Of a DNA stretch of 64,000 nt, positions 10,413 to 18,744 are shown piece by piece (positions within the stretch are counted from its first letter, which is position 1; every line of letters begins with the position of its first letter). Location of the stretch: the NCBI RefSeq assembly GCF_006874425.1, contig NZ_VIJZ01000006.1:186001-250000 (forward strand), written 5' to 3'. The position numbers and the translations under genes are program-made. This DNA comes from Paenibacillus ottowii (GTDB lineage Bacteria; Bacillota; Bacilli; Paenibacillales; Paenibacillaceae). The notes under the pieces are model-generated. The model was not told the origin of the DNA. It made no database searches and saw only the letters and a list, made by a program, of their open reading frames with translations.

Positions 10413-11711
10413 ATGAATCCACTGGCAGCGCAGTTAAATCAAAACATTCAGACAGGCAACGAGCATGTATATCAAATGCTTTCTCTTTTAGGTAAAGAGA
10501 TTTACTTTCCAAAGGAAGGGATTTTGAGTCAATCAGCCGAAGCAGGGAAACTTGCCAAAAAATATAATGCCACGATCGGGATTGCTACTGAAGGCAATGG
10601 CCCTATGCATTTGGAGGTTATTCAGGAAAAGCTGTCCGCTTATAGCCCCAAGGATTTATATCCTTACGCTCCTCCTGCGGGCAAGCCTGAACTTCGTAGC
10701 GTATGGCGTGAAAAAATGCTAAAGGAAAATCCTTCGCTGGCTGGAAAAAGCTACGGCCTCCCTGTAGTTACGAACGCGCTGACCCACGGTTTGAGCATCG
10801 TTGCCGACCTGTTTACGGATGAAGGAGATGCTGTCATTTATCCGGATAAAAACTGGGAGAACTATGAACTGACTTTCGGTATTCGCCGTCATGGACGCTT
10901 GGTGAATTTCCCGTTATTCACAGAGGATCACCGTTTTAATAGTGACGGATTACGCGATGCGCTATTGGCGCAGAAAGAATACGGCAAAGCGATCGTTGTA
11001 CTGAACTTCCCGAACAACCCAACAGGCTACACACCGGGCATTGAAGAGGGTAAAGAAATTGTTGCTGCCATTCAGGAAGCGGCGGAAGCAGGCATCAATG
11101 TCGTAGTTGTCACAGATGACGCTTATTTTGGCCTCTTCTTTGAGGACTCCCTGCATGAATCACTATTCGGTCAGCTAGCCGGACTTCACCCGAGAGTTTT
11201 ACCAGTCAAAATTGACGGAGCTACTAAAGAAGAATTCGTTTGGGGCTTCCGTGTCGGATTTATTACCTTTGCTTCGGAGCATCAGGATGTACTGAGCGCA
11301 CTGGAACAAAAAACACTAGGGATTATCCGGGCAACGATTTCGAGTGGCCCTCACCCGTCTCAAACCTTTGTACTGGATGCTCTTAAATCACCCGATTTTG
11401 AACAACAGAAAAATGAAAAGTTCCAAATTATGAAGGGGCGGGCTAATAAAGTGAAAGCGTTGCTTGATAGCGGAAAATACGGGGATGTATGGAGCTACTA
11501 TCCTTTTAATTCAGGTTATTTTATGTGTCTCAAGCTAAACGGCTTATCCGCTGAACGACTGCGCACACATTTGCTGGAGCAATATGGAGTAGGGACAATT
11601 GCACTGGGTGAATACGATCTCCGTGTCGCGTTCTCCTGTATCGAAGAAGAGTATCTGGAAGACCTGTACGACATTGTGTATCGTGGCGCACAAGATTTGT
11701 TGAACGCCTAA
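10413..11711 (+). CDS. PLP-dependent aminotransferase, class I/II fold
   Basis: A 432-residue fold-type I enzyme. Seen: GPMHLEVIQEKL and the PYAPPAGKPELR entry region, NFPNNPTGYTP (the conserved Asn-Pro-Thr-Gly loop), VVTDDAYFGLFF (the cofactor-ring Asp and Tyr), the probable Schiff-base Lys in DGATKEEFVWGFRVG, and a C-terminal Arg in YDLRVAFSCIEE for the carboxylate. The context K-E-E-F-V-W-G-F-R-V-G is typical of an uncharacterised Firmicute subgroup, so the substrate cannot be named. Start ATG 10413 follows GGAAGGA at 10 bases; the ATG at 10389 has no ribosome-binding site. Monocistronic, with a promoter and a terminator. Confidence 0.88.
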   Translation: MNPLAAQLNQNIQTGNEHVYQMLSLLGKEIYFPKEGILSQSAEAGKLAKKYNATIGIATEGNGPMHLEVIQEKLSAYSPKDLYPYAPPAGKPELRSVWREKMLKENPSLAGKSYGLPVVTNALTHGLSIVADLFTDEGDAVIYPDKNWENYELTFGIRRHGRLVNFPLFTEDHRFNSDGLRDALLAQKEYGKAIVVLNFPNNPTGYTPGIEEGKEIVAAIQEAAEAGINVVVVTDDAYFGLFFEDSLHESLFGQLAGLHPRVLPVKIDGATKEEFVWGFRVGFITFASEHQDVLSALEQKTLGIIRATISSGPHPSQTFVLDALKSPDFEQQKNEKFQIMKGRANKVKALLDSGKYGDVWSYYPFNSGYFMCLKLNGLSAERLRTHLLEQYGVGTIALGEYDLRVAFSCIEEEYLEDLYDIVYRGAQDLLNA

Positions 11712-11742
11712 GCTGTATCAGGTTAAATATATAGCATAATTA

Positions 11743-11777
11743 GCGGTATGCCGGATACTAGGGCATACCGCTTTTTG
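11743..11777 (+). terminator. Intrinsic terminator after the aminotransferase
   Basis: 11-bp perfect stem AGCGGTATGCC (11743-11753)/GGCATACCGCT (11763-11773) followed by TTTTT. Confidence 0.9.
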
Positions 11778-11814
11778 ATCGGCTTGAACCATAGTCACCA
11801 TACATCCAGACAGT

Positions 11815-13092
11815 TTATCCTTCCGCGGCGAGCAGAGATTCCTCTGCCAGTGGCAGCAGAATGACGACCTTCGTTCCGACTCCAGGCTCACTTTCATAGC
11901 GTATGCTCCCGTTCATAGCTTCAATGATTCGAAAGGAAACGACGGTCCCCAGTCCTGTCCCTACCTCTTTGGTCGAAAAAAACAAAGTCCCTACTCGTTC
12001 GAGATGCTCCTGACTCATGCCTTTTCCAGTATCCCTGATACTCAAACATGCCTGCTCTTCCTGAATCGCCAGCTTTATGTATACCCTGCCTCCATCTTCC
12101 GCAGCTTCAATCGCATTTTTTGTCACATGTATTAACGCCTGTAACAGTTGGTTACGATCTGTATGTATATAAATTTCATTCCTTAGCTCTGTATACAGCC
12201 TTACGCCTTGCTTGGTCGCCATTGGCTTCAAAAGCAACACGATCTGTTCAACCATGCCCGAAAGGTCCATCCGCTCTGTGTTCCCAATCTGCGGTCTGGA
12301 CAAATTCAAATAATCGCTAATAATTCTTTCAGCCCGATCCACCTCTGCCAGTGCCAAAGCAACATATCTGCGATTTTTCCCTTCCAATCCGGACTGAACC
12401 ATTTGCAGAAACCCTTTTACCACCGTTAAAGGATTCCGTACTTCATGAGCCATAGAGGCTGCCAGTTCACCCAACGTATTCAGATGCTCGGCATATTTAA
12501 TTTTTCTTCTCATTTCTTCCCGCTCCAAACTAAATTCCATCCAGAAAGAAGAGGCTCCAATACTTAAGAATTGAATCACACCGAACCAGAGTATTGAGCG
12601 AACCAGCTCAATCTCATCCTCATCCAGTCTGCCATTGATCCAAGAATGTATTAAAAGAAAAATCAGCATGACCCCAGTGATCCAGATACTCATTACCATA
12701 TTCATGCCCACTCGAAGCAACATGCTTTTGAGCTGCATAAATTTTTTTCTTACCAAGAGAGGCCCCAAATAACACAACATCATGCTCGGAAGCCCCACCA
12801 CCATAGACTCAGGGCCTACATACATACGAGCCATTATCATTAGTGTCACATTCATTAGCCCTGCCGTAGGTCCAAAATATAAAACTGAAAGAATCAAAGG
12901 AACATACCGAAGATCCCAATATAGTCCGTACCAAATGTACGAAAATATAAGGCAAAGCACTGAAGAAACACCCAGCACCCCTCCCATAAGCAACGGGGTA
13001 TGCTTCTTATGCCGATGATCCGACAAAGCACTGTATACGAGTAACGGTACAAACACAAGAAATATGTTTACGAGCAGCTTATCTACCAGCAT
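11815..13092 (-). CDS. KinB-like sporulation sensor histidine kinase (5TM-5TMR_LYT type)
   Basis: About 425 residues. The N-terminal 190 residues hold five to six membrane helices of the 5TMR_LYT kind (YGLYWDLRYVPLILSVLYFGPTAGL). Then come a HisKA domain with phospho-acceptor His in LAASMAHEVRNPLTVVKGFLQ and an HATPase domain: NAIEAA (N box), DTGKGM (G1), LFFSTK (F box) and GTGLGT (G2, where GTGLGL is commoner). This resembles KinB-type phosphorelay kinases that phosphorylate Spo0F at the start of sporulation; that role is inferred. ATG 13092 behind GGAAGGACGAG is preferred to a TTG seven codons upstream. It ends convergent to the aminotransferase gene, with the terminator between. Confidence 0.88.
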   Translation of the reverse strand: MLVDKLLVNIFLVFVPLLVYSALSDHRHKKHTPLLMGGVLGVSSVLCLIFSYIWYGLYWDLRYVPLILSVLYFGPTAGLMNVTLMIMARMYVGPESMVVGLPSMMLCYLGPLLVRKKFMQLKSMLLRVGMNMVMSIWITGVMLIFLLIHSWINGRLDEDEIELVRSILWFGVIQFLSIGASSFWMEFSLEREEMRRKIKYAEHLNTLGELAASMAHEVRNPLTVVKGFLQMVQSGLEGKNRRYVALALAEVDRAERIISDYLNLSRPQIGNTERMDLSGMVEQIVLLLKPMATKQGVRLYTELRNEIYIHTDRNQLLQALIHVTKNAIEAAEDGGRVYIKLAIQEEQACLSIRDTGKGMSQEHLERVGTLFFSTKEVGTGLGTVVSFRIIEAMNGSIRYESEPGVGTKVVILLPLAEESLLAAEG

Positions 13093-13292
13093 CTCGTCCT
13101 TCCCACTTTCCAAGTGATAATGATTACATACTTCTTCTATTCTCGGTAATACGTACCTTTTCCTCTCTCATCTCCTCAATCTGATGAAAAATATAGGGCG
13201 ATTCGGCAACACACCTGAGCATTGGCCCACGCAATCCAAAAACCCACTTCATAAGATACGATGTATCCTTTATCACAATGACCGAGAGGAGA

Positions 13293-13415
13293 ATGAGCAT
13301 GGGAGCAGAAGAAACAAGAGGCGGTTATGGTGGTTACGGCGCATTCACAAGCACAGGAACCATTTTGGTACTGTTCATTTTGCTAGTTATCATCAGCAAA
13401 ACAATCTTCATCTAA
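13293..13415 (+). CDS. YjcZ-family sporulation microprotein
   Basis: A 40-residue protein read directly from sequence: a short Gly/Tyr-rich head (GGYGGYGAF) followed by one membrane helix, TILVLFILLVIISKTIFI. That plan, a GYG head plus a VLFILLVI helix, is characteristic of the YjcZ/YrhK-like small sporulation proteins of Bacilli. Start ATG at 13293 has GAGAGGAGA directly upstream; an in-frame ATG two codons on is also possible. It lies divergent from the KinB-like kinase and ends at a bidirectional terminator. Function is not established beyond spore association. Confidence 0.85.
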   Translation: MSMGAEETRGGYGGYGAFTSTGTILVLFILLVIISKTIFI

Positions 13416-13460
13416 GCAAACGATATCTGCACCCACGACTACCATAGCAGCAAATGCACA

Positions 13461-13520
13461 AAAAAAGGCTAATTCGCAGACAGCTCAGATTTTGCTGCTT
13501 TGCGAATTAGCCTTTTCTTT
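13461..13520. terminator. Bidirectional terminator between the YjcZ gene and ecsB
   Basis: Long stem AAAAAGGCTAATTCGCA (13464-13480 region) with TGCGAATTAGCCTTTT (13501-13516), with A and T runs on both strands. It serves the convergent YjcZ-type gene and the ecs operon. Confidence 0.9.
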
Positions 13521-13537
13521 ATTCACCCAGATCTGGA

Positions 13538-14767
13538 TCACACTTCTTCCTCATCTTGTCCGTCCAAACGCCATTTTTTGGCTTGAGCGCCTCGAATCAG
13601 GAACACAACCAGAACTCCCCCCACCAATGTGAGCAATGTAGTCAGCAGATCTTCCGTTCCTTTGGCTAGAAAGGGAAGCCATAGCACTACAGCAGCCGGC
13701 AGCGTCAACCGAACAACAAAGTCAAGAAAAGACGCACGGCGACTATGCGCAGGAATCGGATATAACTGAAGCCACAACGAATCCTTGTGGTACTGTCTTA
13801 ATGAAGTAATCTGAACACCTATGAGGAATATAAAAAATAAATAAACGGCAATACCAATCCAGCTAGCATGGGTGATGTATATAATTAACAGCCCCAGAAT
13901 ACCTAACCGAATGACAATACCTGCTGGCTCTGTACGGAGGAATGTCTTAAACAGCAGGTAACGATACGCTCCCCTTCTGTTCCAAGGTATGTTCCCCCCC
14001 AGCCAGGACAGCCAGTGGCGCGGCGTCACTCTCTGCGTAAGGGCAGGTACATCGACAAACCAGCCCAACGTACGCATCACGCGAGCAGCCTGCATCCCCT
14101 CTGTGCGGATCAGTTTTTCCCAAGCCACTAGCAGTTTGACCGGCAAACGCAGCACAATCACATATACCACGCCGACCAATAGGATAAATGGCAAGCTGTG
14201 TAGCGGAGGCTGCCATAGCCAAGCGGCTACCATCAGCACAGCCAGCACCCACCGCAGCAGACGATAGCCTACACTGCCGCCAACCGATACCATGCGAAGC
14301 TCTTGCCAGCCACCGTAGCTGAATAACAGCTTCAGCAGCACGAACAGCAGCAGGGTCAGTAGCAGCGGCTTAGGCGCAGCATCACTGCGGATATACAGCG
14401 GCCACAAGATAATCGTCAGCAGCAGCAGACCGAATATTTTATACACCACGCCCCGAATCCGGCTGGCCTTAAAATACTGGTGCATCGCGTGCTCCTGCGG
14501 ACGAAGAAAGACAATATCGGCTGCATTCAAATACGTTCGAAAGCTCGTATGAGCAATTGGAATAGCTACAATAAGCATAATCCAGCGGATGGGCAAATCC
14601 GGCGGAATATGCATCAGTAAGGACGTGTACCATGCGGCAAAGGCAATCAGCGCAAAGCCGAAGACCACCGCCAGACCGCTCTGAATGACATAGCCCAGAT
14701 AAGGCAGCACCTGTCCCCAGAACGCTACACGTCTTTCTTTATGCAAATTTTGCAAATCCATGCTCAT
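13538..14767 (-). CDS. ecsB: ABC transporter permease EcsB
   Basis: A 409-residue polytopic membrane protein with about eight to ten hydrophobic segments, the length usual for EcsB. The N-terminal region has the soluble stretch HKERRVAFWGQVLPYLGYVIQSG; a large cytoplasmic stretch (about 220-270) contains ARVMRTLGWFVDVPALTQRVTPRHWLSW. It overlaps ecsA by four bases (ATGA), so the two are translationally coupled. In B. subtilis Ecs affects secretion, competence and intramembrane proteolysis by RasP; its substrate is debated. Last gene of the helicase-ecsA-ecsB unit. Confidence 0.88.
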   Translation of the reverse strand: MSMDLQNLHKERRVAFWGQVLPYLGYVIQSGLAVVFGFALIAFAAWYTSLLMHIPPDLPIRWIMLIVAIPIAHTSFRTYLNAADIVFLRPQEHAMHQYFKASRIRGVVYKIFGLLLLTIILWPLYIRSDAAPKPLLLTLLLFVLLKLLFSYGGWQELRMVSVGGSVGYRLLRWVLAVLMVAAWLWQPPLHSLPFILLVGVVYVIVLRLPVKLLVAWEKLIRTEGMQAARVMRTLGWFVDVPALTQRVTPRHWLSWLGGNIPWNRRGAYRYLLFKTFLRTEPAGIVIRLGILGLLIIYITHASWIGIAVYLFFIFLIGVQITSLRQYHKDSLWLQLYPIPAHSRRASFLDFVVRLTLPAAVVLWLPFLAKGTEDLLTTLLTLVGGVLVVFLIRGAQAKKWRLDGQDEEEV

Positions 14768-15510
14768 TCCCTGCCTTGTACCAGCTCATAAAATGCATCT
14801 TCCAGCGGCATGCCCGGCTTACCCGCTTGTGCTGTCACTTCGTCCAGCGTACCTTGTGCGATGATGGCACCCTGATGAAGCACAATAAAGCGATCGCAAT
14901 AATTTTCAATCGTAGACAAAATATGAGAACTGAGCAAAATAGATGAGCCCGAACGCTTCATCTCCAACATAAAGTCAAGCAAGGAACGAATGCCGAGCGG
15001 GTCCAAACCCAAAAATGGCTCATCGATGACATACAGCGGCGGTCCCGCTAAAAATGCGCACATAATCATCACTTTTTGGCGCATCCCTTTGGAGAGATGC
15101 ATCGACATACTTCCACTTTTATCCCGCATGCGGAACAAGTCCAGCATTTGATCACTGCGCGTGCGGAAATCTGCCTCGCTGACCCCGTACGCTCTGGCCG
15201 TAAACTCCATATGCTCCATCACTGTCATTTCAGGATACAGCTCTGGAGCTTCGGGTACAAAAGCAATAGCTCCCTGATACGCCTCTGGATTCTCATCCTG
15301 CTTATGCCCCTGCACGCGAATTTCTCCGGCCTGCGGTGTCATTAGACCCAAAATATGCTTCATGGTCGTGCTTTTCCCGGCCCCGTTCAGACCGATCAGT
15401 CCCACCATTTCACCCGGCTTCACATCAAGCGAAATCTGATGCAGCACCGGACGCTTGGCGCTGTATCCGCCGGTCAGTCCGTTAATTTGCAACACAGGCT
15501 GTTGTTCCAT
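14764..15510 (-). CDS. ecsA: ABC transporter ATP-binding protein EcsA
   Basis: A 248-residue nucleotide-binding subunit. Walker A GLNGAGKST (about 40-48), Q-loop in FVPEAPELYPEMTV, a variant signature HLSKGMRQKV (LSKGM in place of LSGGQ, as in the EcsA/ABC-2 branch), Walker B LYVIDEPFLGLDP and H-loop SSHIL. It starts 18 bases after the helicase stop with a GGGAGAAGAGGGGGAG site, and overlaps ecsB. The pair gives one exporter with two EcsA and two EcsB subunits, by analogy. Confidence 0.92.
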   Translation of the reverse strand: MEQQPVLQINGLTGGYSAKRPVLHQISLDVKPGEMVGLIGLNGAGKSTTMKHILGLMTPQAGEIRVQGHKQDENPEAYQGAIAFVPEAPELYPEMTVMEHMEFTARAYGVSEADFRTRSDQMLDLFRMRDKSGSMSMHLSKGMRQKVMIMCAFLAGPPLYVIDEPFLGLDPLGIRSLLDFMLEMKRSGSSILLSSHILSTIENYCDRFIVLHQGAIIAQGTLDEVTAQAGKPGMPLEDAFYELVQGRE

Positions 15511-15528
15511 GGCTCCCCCTCTTCTCCC

Positions 15529-16920
15529 TTAATTGTTCGGTTTTGATCCTTTTTCCTTCAGCCATCTTGGCGCACCCTTGTTTTTGCGATCACGCTCACG
15601 CTGTGCCTTTCCTGCCTTGGATAAAGCTGCTCCTTTGCTCTTGCCTGGAGCTGAACCGTTCACAGAATTCCTGCCTGGACGGCCGCTATCATTCCGAACA
15701 GGTGTTTTGCGTTTTTCCGTCAATGCTCCATCGGACATGGATCTGGTTTCAGATGGCCTTACAGGGGCGCGCTTGGCATCCGCCGGACGCGGCACCACAA
15801 CTCGACCTCCATAAAGCGCACGCTCTGCAATGTCAATCCCCAGTTCACGAGAAAACTTACGCATGATGAATGTTTCGCGGTCGGTCACCACCGACACCAC
15901 TAATCCTTTGCGCCCCATACGCCCTGTCCGCCCTGCGCGGTGAACATAGGCTTGACTATCCGTAGCCGGGTCAAAATGAATGACCATTTCAAGTCCTTCA
16001 ATATCCAGACCACGGGCTGCCACATCGGAAGCGACCAGCACTTTGAGCTTGTCCTCGCGGAATCGGGCCAACACGTTGCTGCGCGTGACTTTATCCGCAT
16101 CTCCGTACAAGGATGCCGTAGTTAGACCCATATGCTTGAGCTTGGCTTCAATCTCTCCGATGGCATTGGTCGTATTCACAAATACCAGCGCTTTTCTCGG
16201 ATTAAAATGACGTACCAAACGGCGCAGCATATCCACCTTATCCCGTTCTTCGGATACAAAGTAGTAGTGTTCCAATCCACTGGCCGTCTTCTGGTCAGGA
16301 TCAATCCCGATTTCTACGTAATCTAGCATCTCCCGCTTTGCCAGCGCTTGGATTTCATCGTTCAGCGTTGCGGACAGGAAAACCAATTGACGATCACGCT
16401 GGGCGGAGCCCAGTATGTTGGTCACATCGCCTGCTCCGCCGAGCTGGAACATCTGATCCACCTCATCGATGACAATCGTTGTAATATTGTGCATCTTCAG
16501 CTTTTTCGAAGCGATGAGTTCCCGTACACGTCCTGGTGTGCCCACCACAAGCTGCGGATGATCCTTTAGCTTTTCAATTTGCCGTTTGATGGCCGCACCA
16601 CCGATCAGACCCAATACACGGATTCCACGATGCTCTCCGTAGCGCTGACCCTCACGTACAATTTGCATGGCCAACTCCTGGCTTGGAGCCAGTATCAGCT
16701 TTTGCGTGGCCTTTTTCTGTGGGTCAATCGCTTGCAGTAGGGGTAGCAAATAAGCCAGCGTTTTGCCTGTGCCGGTTTGTGAGCGCGCTAATACATGCTT
16801 TCCCTTCATTATTTCTGGTATTGCCTCTGCCTGAACTGGCGAAGGCTGTGTAATTTCATGCTCGGTCAGTTTGTCCAGCAGATCTTGTTCAACGCCGAGC
16901 GCTTCAAAATTCAATGTCAT
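15529..16920 (-). CDS. DEAD-box-type ATP-dependent RNA helicase with DEVD in motif II
   Basis: About 463 residues with both RecA-like domains: Q motif near the start (FEALGVEQDLLDKL...ITQPSPVQAEAIP), motif I SQTGTGKT, GTPGR, motif II reading DEVD instead of DEAD (VIDEVDQMF), motif III SAT, the ARGLD region and motif VI HRAGRTGRMG. The last 95 residues are basic, Ser/Pro/Lys/Arg-rich and probably bind RNA non-specifically. Val for Ala in motif II keeps the catalytic Asp-Glu and Asp, so activity is expected. It resembles YfmL-like helicases more than CshA in size and tail, which is a guess. ATG 16920 is used; a TTG at 16932 is the alternative. It leads the operon with ecsAB. Confidence 0.9.
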   Translation of the reverse strand: MTLNFEALGVEQDLLDKLTEHEITQPSPVQAEAIPEIMKGKHVLARSQTGTGKTLAYLLPLLQAIDPQKKATQKLILAPSQELAMQIVREGQRYGEHRGIRVLGLIGGAAIKRQIEKLKDHPQLVVGTPGRVRELIASKKLKMHNITTIVIDEVDQMFQLGGAGDVTNILGSAQRDRQLVFLSATLNDEIQALAKREMLDYVEIGIDPDQKTASGLEHYYFVSEERDKVDMLRRLVRHFNPRKALVFVNTTNAIGEIEAKLKHMGLTTASLYGDADKVTRSNVLARFREDKLKVLVASDVAARGLDIEGLEMVIHFDPATDSQAYVHRAGRTGRMGRKGLVVSVVTDRETFIMRKFSRELGIDIAERALYGGRVVVPRPADAKRAPVRPSETRSMSDGALTEKRKTPVRNDSGRPGRNSVNGSAPGKSKGAALSKAGKAQRERDRKNKGAPRWLKEKGSKPNN

Positions 16921-16995
16921 GAAAAGGTCCAACCCCTATACGTAAATTCGTTACTCTCCATTATATGCGAAAACAGCCCTGTTACCAAATCACAA

Positions 16996-17047
16996 AAATA
17001 AAAGATGTCCCTCGCCATGCCTTATGGCTACGGGACATCTTTTATTT
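16996..17047 (-). terminator. Terminator at the end of the SDR gene
   Basis: 16-bp stem AAATAAAAGATGTCCC (16996-17011)/GGGACATCTTTTATTT (17032-17047). The stem includes the SDR stop codon and supplies the T run on the minus strand, separating the SDR gene from the helicase operon. Confidence 0.88.
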
Positions 17048-17821
17048 CTTATTCATTACACCATGTCCCAGCCTGTCGATCAGTCTGGGAGCTAGCTGAT
17101 ACAGCTTGAGAAAAGGAGATACCCACTGTGGCAGATTAACCTCCTCCTTGCGAAGCTCCATCGCTCTTACGATATGCTGTGCTACCTTATCAGGTTTCAG
17201 CATAAACCAGCTAATATTCCGCACATAACCGCCCGAAGGATCTGCCAGCTCAAAGAATGGGGTATCAATCGGCCCGGGGTTAATCGTCGTTACAGTCACT
17301 CCACTTCCGCGCAGCTCTTGCCGGAGCGCATTGCTGAAACCGAGCAACGCATGCTTCGTGGCCGTATAAGAAGCTGATTTGGCTGTTCCGATTTTCCCGG
17401 CCATTGATGCTACATTCACAATCTGCCCATCGTTCCGCTCTGTCATTTGCGGCAGAAACGCCTTGATGCAGCGAACAACCCCCATATAGTTCACGTCCAT
17501 CATTTGCTCAAACTCCGACAGGTCGGTTTCATTAAAATACTCAAACTTTCCGTAGCCCGCATTGTTGAGCAATATATCAACCCGTCCGTACTCTCCTAAT
17601 ACTCGTGCAGCAACAGCCTCTACCTGCTCCTGGCGGGTAACGTCCAGTGGAATCAGCTCATGCCTGCCGCTGATTCCCGCAGATACTTGCTTCAGTCGCT
17701 CCTGCGAGCGCGCTGTTAAAATAGGGATTGCGCCCTTTGCGCTCAACAACTGAGCGCAAAGGGCGCCAATCCCACTGGATGCACCTGTAATCACAATTAC
17801 CTTATCCTGCAATGTACTCAT
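17042..17821 (-). CDS. Short-chain dehydrogenase/reductase, DltE/YqjQ-like
   Basis: A classical SDR of 259 residues. The NAD(P) site is TGASSGIG (about 12-19), then LLNNAGYG; the catalytic set is Ser in VNVASMAGK and Tyr-x3-Lys in SYTATKHAL. The C-terminal extension (LPQWVSPFLKLYQLAPRLIDRLGHGVMNKK) is basic and amphipathic, seen in membrane-associated members. ATG 17821 has GGAGGG at six bases; the ATG two codons earlier directly abuts that site. The substrate is unknown. It is 33 bases from the cheX-like gene upstream on the same strand, so they may share a transcript. Confidence 0.87.
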   Translation of the reverse strand: MSTLQDKVIVITGASSGIGALCAQLLSAKGAIPILTARSQERLKQVSAGISGRHELIPLDVTRQEQVEAVAARVLGEYGRVDILLNNAGYGKFEYFNETDLSEFEQMMDVNYMGVVRCIKAFLPQMTERNDGQIVNVASMAGKIGTAKSASYTATKHALLGFSNALRQELRGSGVTVTTINPGPIDTPFFELADPSGGYVRNISWFMLKPDKVAQHIVRAMELRKEEVNLPQWVSPFLKLYQLAPRLIDRLGHGVMNKK

Positions 17822-17860
17822 GGTCATCCCTCCACATTAAAGAAACTTACTCCTTCAATA

Positions 17861-18325
17861 TTAAGAGATCATCACCTGAATATCCAGTTCACCGATTCCT
17901 TCCACCTTAAGCGGAATACAAAGGGCACGCTGTGGCACGAAAGTGGTCAAGTTTTCTGATTTCATGACCTGCGGAGGAGTGATATCCACGACAATTCCTT
18001 GGCTGGACAAAATGGTACTGGCATTGCCACTAATCATGTTCCCTAATTCCGAAATCGCGCTTTTCCCCATCTCATCAATTTCAGTCAACACAAATCCGCC
18101 CATCATCGCTGATACCATACGTAGCGCCACCTGTTCATTCAGGCCGAACACAATATTTCCGCTAAGCTGTCCGGTCATCCCGATCATAATCCAAATGTGG
18201 TCGTCCACCAGCTCGACATTTTTCACACCGAGATTTCCGGGTAAAGGAGATACTTGGATCAACTGTTCAATGACCCGTCTCGCCGACTCCAAAAAAGGAT
18301 TTATCACTTCTGCCTTCACGATCAT
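17861..18325 (-). CDS. cheX: CheX/CheC-family phosphatase (chemotaxis)
   Basis: A 154-residue CheX-like protein. The family's catalytic E-x2-N signature appears in SAISELGNMISGNA (about residues 88-100), the second halves of the paired beta sheets are in IWIMIGMTGQLSGNIVFGL and ALCIPLKVEGIGELDIQVMI. CheX removes phosphate from CheY-P and so resets the flagellar switch. Other chemotaxis genes are not adjacent, which is common for cheX. Only one E-x2-N motif is evident, as in CheX rather than CheC. Start ATG follows AAAGGGGC. Confidence 0.85.
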   Translation of the reverse strand: MIVKAEVINPFLESARRVIEQLIQVSPLPGNLGVKNVELVDDHIWIMIGMTGQLSGNIVFGLNEQVALRMVSAMMGGFVLTEIDEMGKSAISELGNMISGNASTILSSQGIVVDITPPQVMKSENLTTFVPQRALCIPLKVEGIGELDIQVMIS

Positions 18326-18744
18326 TGCGCCCCTTTACGATGGGCTTTTAGACACACAACAAAAGTCCCATTTAAATTTGAGTTTTTTAGTTAAATAATG
18401 CTGTTTAACGACTCGATCTGTATAAAATGCTCTCTCTATCACTTATCGACAGCAGTCCGGCAATTTTTTATAGCTAAATCACAAAAAATTGTGAGTAATG
18501 TCCTATATCCTTGCTTCTCACCGAATTTAGATTGGTTATTTTTGAAGCATATCAGGACTTTAGTCTTTATTTCCCAATATACCACACTTTACGGTGCATT
18601 GCTTCAATTCATTGCCCTTCCTGCTCGAATAACCTATAATCTAATGAAATAAAGCATAACGATGGTTTTACATATAAACAAGTAGATTGGCTAAACTCAG
18701 TCTATATAGCCGCGACAAGCTAAAGAAAAGAGAGGAGGAACTTC
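18326..18744. promoter_or_regulatory. Intergenic region with palindrome and LysR-gene promoter
   Basis: Two signals are visible in this 419-base AT-rich gap. TCACAA-N4-TTGTGA at 18479-18494 is a perfect 6-bp inverted repeat of operator type. A good sigma-A promoter facing the LysR gene is TTGCCC (18612-18617), 17 bases, TATAAT (18635-18640), leaving a leader of about 100 bases. An 84-codon open frame at 18398-18652 has no ribosome-binding site and is dismissed. Confidence 0.6.

Noticed and set aside
18398-18652. 84-codon open frame between cheX and the LysR gene
   Set aside because: No ribosome-binding site; it runs through the palindrome and the promoter of the LysR gene.
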